From: Obelidium mucronatum
Taxonomy: Eukaryota > Chytridiomycota > Chytridiomycetes > Chytridiales > Chytriomycetaceae
Length of the DNA stretch: 37,815 nucleotides
Assembly: GCA_025765595.1 (NCBI GenBank)
Contig: JAIVFH010000261.1
Coordinates: 1-37,815 of the forward strand
Direction of reading: 5' to 3'
The notes under the pieces are model-generated. The model ran no database searches. It had not been told where the DNA came from and saw only the letters and a program-made list of their open reading frames with translations. Both the position numbers and the translations under genes were made by a program. The first letter of the stretch is position 1, and each line of letters begins with the position of its first letter. Positions 30,879 to 37,815 of the stretch are shown here, piece by piece.

Positions 30879-32542
30879 TCATGATGACTCTAACGGCTTC
30901 CTTGCGACCCAGAATGCACAATTGTAAACATCTGAAAACGAATGCCTCAGCCGCTGACGTTTGCACAGATTCACTACTTACATTTGAGCATGGAATTCTC
31001 GTTTGACGTATATGTAGAAGGCATCATTCGTTCCTCTTCGAAAACGAAGCCCATAGCTTTAGCAACTGCTTTGAGTTCTTCTAGATTCAACTCCACAGAC
31101 ATTTCACTCTTCATCCCCTCAAAGTGATACAGCAAAGGCCCTAATATTATATTAAGATTAAATTGCTGTCAAAAAAATGTAGGGGCATAAAACCCTCACC
31201 ATGATTAATCCAAGTACCACCTGGTTTCAGAGTGTTCCAAATGACACTCAAGTATTCGAAAATGTTCTTGGCGGTATCAATAAAGTAACAACTAACAAGG
31301 ACGTCCCAAGCTCCTTTTTGTGGAAGGTGTGAAAAAAAATTTAGTCGGGTTTTGCCATTCGAAATAATGGTACCTTTGCTCACCCCTCTCTTTAGCTCCT
31401 CCATATACTTCCAGAAAGTCCCCGGCAACCATGCTAAAGTCGGCGGTTTCGGGAATGCCTCCAGGTGCTGTATCAGGGATGGTTACAGGACGCAGCTGAT
31501 GCTCTGCATTCTGCATATTTGAGAATGAATGCACCCAAGGATAAATAGTGTGTTGGTTGGGTACTTTCATACTGTTAAAGTTGATTATGCGTCATTATCT
31601 TTCCATAATTGAATTGCACGAATGCACTCACGAATTCAAAACAAAGTTGGAGGCTATCAGCATATAGAAGCTGAACTCGTTTCCTGTCCTCGTATAAATC
31701 AGGGTTCCAGATAATGCCAATCAAATGCGCTAGTACCTTGAGTCGTGAATCCCTTGCGAACAATGTCAAACGCCAGCCGCCCCAGTCCGGCGCCAGGCAC
31801 AAGAATCGAAATAGCGCCCCTAGAAACATGCCATGAATTCGCGCGGCCCCACGACGACGCGCGCCTACCTCTCTTCCAGCGGCACGTGTGCAAAGATGCG
31901 CTCGAGCGCCTCCATGATGGGCTCGTAGGTGTCCCAGCGCTCCTTCGCGCCCTCGCGGCTCCAGTCGCGCACGAACTGGCGCAGCGTTGATCTGACTTTG
32001 TCCATGTCGCTGTCGCCGACGACGCTCTCGGGGTGCGGGTGCAGACGGCCGGCCACGCGCTTGGCGGCGGCGGCGGCATCGCCGAGCGCGTTTGGGTCGC
32101 CGCCGATCGCGACGACCATTTCGCGCAGAAACGCGGCGTTCGCGCGGATGCGCGTCTCGACGGCGGCGAGGCGCGCCTCGAACACGTTCGTGTCAGAGTC
32201 CGTCTCGCCGGACAGCGCAGAAACAGAGACCGGCACAAGGCGCCGCAGCGCCAGCCGCACGGCGCCAAAGTCTTTGCGCTTCTTGGCGACCGCCGCGAGC
32301 GAGTGCGCCGCGTAGTGGTTGTACGCCTTGATGCTCTTCTTGTACACCCGCTCCTCGGCCGCAATGTCGGCTGCGGAGACTGGCGCATCGGGCTCTTCTT
32401 CGAGAAAGTGCTGGAACATCGGGAGTGGCGTGGCGGTCGTCGTGGTCGTGGTGGTCGCGGGTGCTCGAGAGTTGCTTCGAGAGTGCTGGAGCCAAGCTGC
32501 GAGTGCAATAAGAAGCGCAATGCAAAAAGAAATGCTTTTCAT
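30879..32542 (-). CDS. CARNMT1: carnosine N-methyltransferase family (N2227-type) enzyme, 440 aa
   Basis: Seven exons: 32542-31869, 31819-31737, 31683-31632, 31571-31384, 31313-31200, 31140-30982 and 30931-30879; they sum exactly to 441 codons. It matches the CARNMT1/N2227 SAM-dependent methyltransferases: SILVPGAGLGRLAFDI (SAM loop), NEFSFYMLIASNFVLN, YPWVHSFSN with QLRPVTIPD, FSMVAGDFLEVY, WDVLVSCYFIDTAKNI, LKPGGTWINHGPLLYHFE, and the C-terminal PSTYTS...SMLKYVYNCAFWVARK. The family methylates carnosine and other His-containing dipeptides to anserine-type products; the fungal substrate is not established. The N-terminus (MKSISFCIALLIALAAWLQ) is a hydrophobic signal or anchor followed by a Thr-rich linker, unusual for this cytosolic or nuclear family. 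Exon 1 is GC-rich. Confidence 0.93.
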
Positions 32543-32563
32543 TCCCCAATTCTCAAGGCATCG

Positions 32564-33314
32564 TCATGGAGACACGGAAAACACAGCGAGCGCTTCTTGC
32601 CGAATCTCCCTCATCAATTCCGATCGCACTACCAACGACACTTGCTTCCTTGTTTCGGCGACTGTCTGTGTCAATTCACAGTCCACAATCAGGAACACAT
32701 TGATCAGCACCTTTTTTTTAAGTGGGAAATTAGTTTAAGAAGTAAGTATCAAGTGTTTGCAAAGAATTACGACGCGTGAAACTCACAGGGACAACAACCA
32801 GAACGGAGGGATACCAAATGCTCGCTAAATCCTCACAAACATCCTGGAACGAGTGAATATTCGAGTATCGCTTCTCTCCTCCAAGACAAATCCATGTGTC
32901 GTCCCAAAACAGAATCATGACAACAACCCACGCAATCGCGGACAGCATATTCCACCCCAACCAAATCCAAAACCGGCTTCTTCGAGAAATCTTTGATTCA
33001 AATTTCAGAGTGTGCGAGACGTGAAGTTTTGGTGAGACTCGAATGGCTGTTGAATACACCCAAACTGGAAACGACAGGACGCACAGTGCAATCGCAAGAT
33101 TGATCGATGAGAGTGTAATATCTTTGCTTGTGGCAGTTTCTGTGTCTGCCCCAAGAGCAATCACGAACACGATAAAGGTGTTGAGCGATATGAAGCCACA
33201 TCCCACACCGTCTAGAAGCAGCTTATGTTGTGTCCACACGGCATTGATTCCACTTGTAGCGAGCCATGGAGCTCGAAAAGTTGTTTGTGAGAGCAGTGGT
33301 TGGGCTTCGCTCAT
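32564..33314 (-). CDS. four-TM membrane protein of unknown function, 224 aa
   Basis: Two exons: 33314-32787 and 32710-32564, phase 0. Four hydrophobic helices: about 30-55 (DGVGCGFISLNTFIVFVIALG), 70-92 (INLAIALCVLSFPVWVYS), 112-136 (WIWLGWNMLSAIAWVVVMILFW) and 165-187 (IWYPSVLVVVPVLINVFLIV). The N-terminus MSEAQPLLSQ resembles an acidic dileucine-type sorting motif. The C-terminal 40 residues are soluble and helical. I do not recognise the family. Its stop codon lies 21 nt before the ATG of the methyltransferase gene on the same strand. The second exon is needed: the unspliced frame stops at 32730, right after the 5' splice site region, whereas the spliced one extends the fourth helix. Confidence 0.65.
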
Positions 33315-33473
33315 TGTTCCAAGCTATGTTTTTGGCAAACTTTTTTTTCTTGCCAAGCTTCACTTCTCTCCATCAATGTTAATTCAGAAAGAACAAAAAA
33401 AGGTTTATGACAAAACTGTATCTATTCTCGATTACGAACACAAAATCTACAACATTACTAAAAAAGGAACAAT

Positions 33474-35864
33474 TTAGAGCAAAAGAGCAACGGCAGCGAA
33501 AACGGCGGCAGTAACACCGACGGAAGCAGCAGAAGAGTACAAGTTCTTTGGAGCAGTAGAGTTGGATCCTGGAGCGTTATATGGAGCGTTGGCAGCTGGG
33601 GAGTAGGTGTTGTACTTGTCAGCGTTAGCTGGGGCAGATGGAGTGTAGGAGTCTGGCTTGTCACCAAGACCAAGAACATCAGCAATCAAGAAGAAGATTT
33701 CAGTGTTGTCCATGGTCTTTCCACATGAAGCAACTCCTGGACCGAAGCAGTAAAGGTCAACGGTTTGGAGGGTGTGGACAGATGATCCAGAGTTGGCTGG
33801 CAAGTTTCCGGATCTGGCCAAACCAACAGAGTTGACAGAGTCGTGTGGGTCGGCAACGTAAACAGTGGTGGACTTGATAACGTTGGTTCCGTTGACCTTG
33901 GCAAGAGCGACAGATGGGTTACGGGTAAGTGGGTTGGTACCGGCAGCACCGTCCTTGACTTCAAAGTTTTCGATGTGGGTTGGTTGGTCAACCTTTCCAC
34001 CAGCCAAACGGAATCTGGCATCAGCAAACTTGGTTGGGAGACCGTTGGAGTCCAAGACGTTGTCAATCCATCCGGCATCTTGGTAGATACCGATCGAGTT
34101 ACGTTGCTCAGCGTGCCAGGTTCCTGGGTTGGCCAAGTTGGCACTTCCGTCTGGACCAACGCTGTCGTCGTTGGAAGCACTTCTGAAGAAGGTCAAGTCA
34201 ACGGATCCGTAGACATCGTAACCTTGGGAGTGGTCGGCAGTCAAGAAGATGGCAGTGTCCTTGGCACAGGTGTGAGCACGAACGGCCTTGAGGGTACGGT
34301 CCAGTTCCAAAAGATCGGCAAGACCACGGTCGTAGCTAGTAAAATGAGTACAGTCAGACACTTTGGATAACAATTAAATCGTAATTCAAAAATAGTAGTA
34401 CTCACTCCATTGGGTGCATGGACTTGTCAATAGAGGCAGCTTCAGACATGAGGAACCAACCATCAGAACACTTCTTTTCCATGATTTCAATGGCCTTCAA
34501 GGTCATGAGCTCCAATCCTGGCTGGTTGGTAGCAGTGGTACCGTCGAGCTTTGGTCCAGAGTTGGTGTTGGTCAAGAGTCCAGCAGTGTTGAATTCACGT
34601 TCGTACCAAGTGTCCATGTGTCCGGCAGCGAAGATTCCAAGAACTGGTCCAGAGGAAACGCTGTTCAATTCGGCCTTGTTGTAGACAACGTTGTATCCAG
34701 CAGAAGCGTAGGCAGCGTAGTAGTCGGTTTTGTTCAAGGCTCTGCTTCCCTTGAAGAATTCACCACCTCCTCCGAGAAGAACATCTGGCTTCACGGCTGG
34801 TCCCCATGGCATTGGCTCACCCTTTTGAACCCAAGTGTTGGTGGTAGAGTTGGTTTGAACGTAGTGCTTGAATCCGTTCAAGGCCTGGTCAACAAGGATG
34901 TCTCCTTGACCACGGGAACGAGTGTGTCCCCACATGGAAGCTGGAGTGGCGTCCACAATCGAAGCAGTAGAAACAACACCAATGCACATTCCTGGGCGGA
35001 CACGACGGATAACTTCAGCAAGGGTCTCAACCTTGGCGTCGTCCAACTGGTCACCAGTGGTGGTGTCGGCGTACACACTCAAAGTGTTGACCCATCCCTT
35101 CTGTCCAGAAGTGTAGGAAGCAGCAGAGTTGGCAGAGTCGGTGATGATGGAGTCAATACCGTTGGTGGCAATCTTACCCATAGAGTCCCACTTTTCCATT
35201 TCAAGGAAACCATCACCGTTGTCAAACTTTCCAAACTTGGTGTTTTTGGAGATGTAACGGGCAGCAGCGATCATGCTTGGAGCCATACCGTCTCCGATGA
35301 ACAAGAGAGCGTTCTTGGCCTTACGGGTGGAGGATCCACGAACAACCCACTTGGCCTTCACCTTCTCGGAACCAACAGAGAGTTCCACATTGTACTCTCC
35401 AGAGGCTGGAAGGGCAAGGTTACGCCATGAAGCACGGGCAACAGCGAAGGTGGTCTTTTGGGCACGAACGAAAGCCTTTTGGTCGGCATAGTAAGTGCTG
35501 TTGTAGTTGCTGGTGTATGGGGTTCCGGCTTCAACAATGACGTCCTTCACTTGCTTTCCGTTGATGGTGAAAGACAAAGCAGAGATATCTGGGGTTCCGG
35601 TCTCAGAGTGGAGTTCAACAGAGATATCGAATTTCTATTCCGCGAGTATTATTAGTTTTCAGTTTGACAGGGATAGGGGTACAAAGGAATACGAACCTGT
35701 CCGGCAAGGAATTCGGCACCGTCAACTGGGACGATGGCGAGGTTAGATCCACGTGGGAGAGCACGGTAACGGCTCTGTTGACCAACAGATGGAGTAGATG
35801 GGTCGACGGCAGCGAGAACTCCGGCAGCGACAGTGGCAAGTACCAACAATGATTTGATCTGCAT
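33474..35864 (-). CDS. secreted GPI-type alkaline phosphatase, copy 2, 752 aa
   Basis: Three exons: 35864-35697, 35634-34406 and 34335-33474. Intron positions are the same as in copy 1 at 18003 (exon 1 is 56 codons in both; the second intron follows HPMD). Signal peptide MQIKSLLVLATVAAGVLAAV. Catalytic motifs FIGDGMAPS, ITDSANSAAS, MSEAASIDKSMHPM, and FLTADHSQGYD are intact, with the PhoA-type Asp-Lys-x-x-His. The C-terminus is longer than in copy 1, with a Tyr/Pro/Asn/Ala-rich spacer, then a hydrophobic GPI-type tail. It lies in inverted orientation to copy 1, about 13.2 kb away. Protein similarity is high but synonymous differences are frequent, so the duplication is not recent. Expected role: phosphate release outside the cell. 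Confidence 0.93.
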
Positions 35865-36588
35865 TCTAATGTATATGTCTATTGGTTGATGAGAATGGTT
35901 ACCAGAGGAAATTGGGTTCGCGCTTTAAGTACTTTTTGGTGCGTGCCCTTCCTGCATGGCAAAAAAATGCATGCACACGTTTTTCCAAAGATCTGCGTTT
36001 GATTAAAACCAGGTGATTGAAAGAAACAAGTCGCGTAAATTGGGTCGGTATAGCAAGTAGCTTTGCTTTAGCGTTGTTGTCGGAAGGCAGTTGGAAGCAG
36101 TGCTTACTAAAGGTTATTTCCGTGATTTGGGTGGAACAAGCACCCCTTCATTTGTAAGCATCATTCCGCGGTTCGTTCAGGAGGTTCTCACGGGTATTTG
36201 AATAATGTTTTGTCCTTTTTATTTGCGTAGGAAGAAGGGTCTGTCAATCGATACACGTTCATTGACACCCCGACCCCAAACTTCAAAAAATGATTTCTGA
36301 AAATCGGGCACGCGTGCACACCATCACAAGCCTCGCCTCGTTCTTCCAAAATAAGATTGTAATCACGGTGCACACAGCGAAACACAAATCCGATCCATCG
36401 ACTCTTGGCATCGGCCGGCCAGTAATGACCAAAATGAGTTTTGGGGAAATACACACGTTTTACCAAGAAAGCGGATTCTTATTTTTAAATAACAACGTCA
36501 ACACAGTTTCAAGAGACTACTTTTCGATGATCAAAGAAAAATGAACAAAAAAAAACACACGCAACAAAAACAGGAGAGGTTTCGTATT
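35865..36588. other. intergenic region between phosphatase 2 and the desaturase
   Basis: 724 nt. The part near 35865-36100 is the promoter side of phosphatase 2. It holds TGCGTGCC (35940-35947), shared with the region upstream of phosphatase 1, and CACGTTTT (35976-35983), which resembles the Pho4-type phosphate-response site of yeasts. The part near 36588 is the desaturase 3' side. A 92-codon ORF (36188-36466, -) is not convincing. Confidence 0.5.
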
Positions 36589-37815
36589 TTAAAAAGACAC
36601 CCCAGCTTCCTTGCCAACAAAGTTGGGCGAGGTAACATCATCCTCCGCAGCAGCTGCAACATCACCAGCGGCAGATTGGTCCAAGAATTTACCACCGGCT
36701 GCAACAGCAGGCATACGCTTGATACGGCTGTATGGACCATAACCCGGAGTAGTAATAAAGTCAATGATTGTAAAGAACCAAGACTTGACTTCTGGAATGT
36801 CATTGTAGTATTCTGGGGCAATCTTGCGCAACTCTGGAAGGAGAGTCCATGGAACGTTTGGAAAGTCGTGGTGCTCATTGTGGTATCCGACGTTGAATGC
36901 AAGTGCGTTCAATGGTCCATAGTAAGAGTAGGTTTCATATCCGGGGGAGGTAACGTAGTGTTCGGCAATGAAGTGACCGGCCATTGGGTGAATAGAGCCG
37001 CCCAAAAAGACGGAAGCTCCAAAGTAAAGAATTGGGGTCCAACCAAATGAGTACACAACAAGTGCCATCACGGGAACTTGGATGGCAAAGTTCATGGCGT
37101 GCCAGGAGACAATGAATTCACCAAAAGTTTTTGGCATACGGTAAGTCACTGGCTTAACAGAAAATGTTGGTCGAATAGCTGAATAGGAGAAGTTAGCAAT
37201 CGAATTAAGAATTATGGGAGAAAACCAAACAAACCATAGAACAGAATTTGAGTAATGCAGTAAAACAGCTTTCCGACAAAAGAGTTGAAGAGAAAAGCTT
37301 CGACACGGGTTGGGACATCTCCATCAACTCCATCTACTCCTTGGAAACGATGGTGGTCCATGTGGTATTTCTACATATCGTGGGGTGTATAATATAAAGT
37401 CAGATTTGTTTCCCGCCAGGATCGAAACACGAACAAACCTTGAATTCTACACAGAATGGAAATACAATTGGGAGGTTACCAATACAGGCCAAAATCTTGT
37501 TTGGCAGAAAGTCCTTAAAAGCCAAAAAGTGTGTCACTTCGTGGATTCCCAGAACGAGGGCGGAGGAGCAGGTTCCACCGACAACGTAGGCAGTAAGCCA
37601 GAACTGCCAGGTACCCAAGAGGTTGTTGGTAGTGATCCAATAAGCAGCGGCGAATTGGATGGCAACCAAGGTGATAACGTAGTACTTGGTGATGGGTCAT
37701 GTCTCATCAGCTTGCGGATCTGAGGGTACTTCTTCAACATCTCTTTCCGACGCTGAGCATGTGGTTCGTCCTGGTCACTCCAGTGATATTCCTTTCGGGG
37801 ATGGGCGAGGTCTAG
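36589..37815 (-). CDS. sphingolipid delta-4 desaturase (DEGS1-like), N-terminus beyond window
   Basis: Exons within the window: 37815-37439 (partial), 37370-37235 and 37178-36589. The enzyme introduces the 4,5 double bond of sphingoid bases in dihydroceramide at the ER. All three His boxes are present: HEVTH (exon 1), HMDHH (start of exon 2) and HNEHH (in FNVGYHNEHHDFPN). Family hallmarks HPMAGHFIAEHYV and YETYSYYGPLN also fit, as does the N-terminal DQDEPHAQRRKEMLKKYPQIRKLM. The tail is Ala-rich. One break: the frame encoding KYPQIRKLM does not continue into the next segment (PITKYYVITLVAIQF); adding one base in the G run at 37694-37696 (C run in the gene) restores the usual sequence. No GT-AG intron explains it, so it is an assembly error or a real frameshift. 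Confidence 0.9.

Noticed and set aside
31699..32520. 273-codon minus-strand ORF in another frame over the methyltransferase exon 1
   Set aside because: Arg/Ser-rich shadow in GC-rich DNA; the methyltransferase frame joins six further exons with family motifs.
36188..36466. 92-codon ORF on the minus strand between phosphatase 2 and the desaturase
   Set aside because: No similarity seen, no neighbouring exons, and composition is that of intergenic DNA.

Overview
The window looks like nuclear DNA of an early-diverging fungus, most likely a chytrid. It has short GT-AG introns (mostly 40-100 nt), tightly packed genes on both strands, fungal families (IZH/PAQR, alpha-arrestin-like, MPC2, NTF2-like), and zoosporic or metazoan-like families (prominin-like protein, rhodopsin-like 7TM receptor, carnosine N-methyltransferase). 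The taxonomic call is an inference; no marker gene is present. I rebuilt exons by hand from splice sites and reading-frame continuity. The joins close in frame for nearly all genes.

Layout. 1-8.8 kb, + strand: the 3' part of a prominin-like membrane protein, a low-complexity protein, a C2H2 zinc-finger regulator, mitochondrial pyruvate carrier subunit MPC2, and a small membrane-anchored EF-hand protein. 8.9-13.9 kb, - strand: a PAQR/adiponectin-receptor-like protein, an OCIA-like protein, a YeeE/YedE sulfur transporter, and an NTF2-like protein with Jupiter/HN1-type motifs. 13.9-18.0 kb is gene-poor: one orphan ORF, a possible gene relic and a diverged repeat. 18.0-23.0 kb: a secreted, GPI-type alkaline phosphatase (+), a WD40 protein (-) and a 7TM receptor (+). 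23.1-33.3 kb, all - strand: a tail-anchored protoglobin, a UBL-BAG co-chaperone, a PAS-like/zinc-ribbon protein, an arrestin-like adaptor, carnosine N-methyltransferase and a four-TM protein. 33.5-35.9 kb: a second alkaline phosphatase, an inverted paralog of the first. 36.6 kb to the end: sphingolipid delta-4 desaturase, cut by the window edge.

Several genes concern membranes and signalling (7TM receptor, arrestin-like adaptor, PAQR, desaturase, prominin-like), but no single cluster or pathway unites them. The most notable points are: a frame-neutral 240-nt exon splitting the UBL domain of the BAG protein; two phosphatases with the bacterial PhoA-type Asp-Lys site; a long ORF that runs from the sulfur transporter into the OCIA gene if introns are ignored; a membrane-anchored protoglobin; and GC-rich islands that begin at the start codons of six genes. 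I did not find a clearly new multi-gene system, CRISPR array, intact transposon or tRNA.
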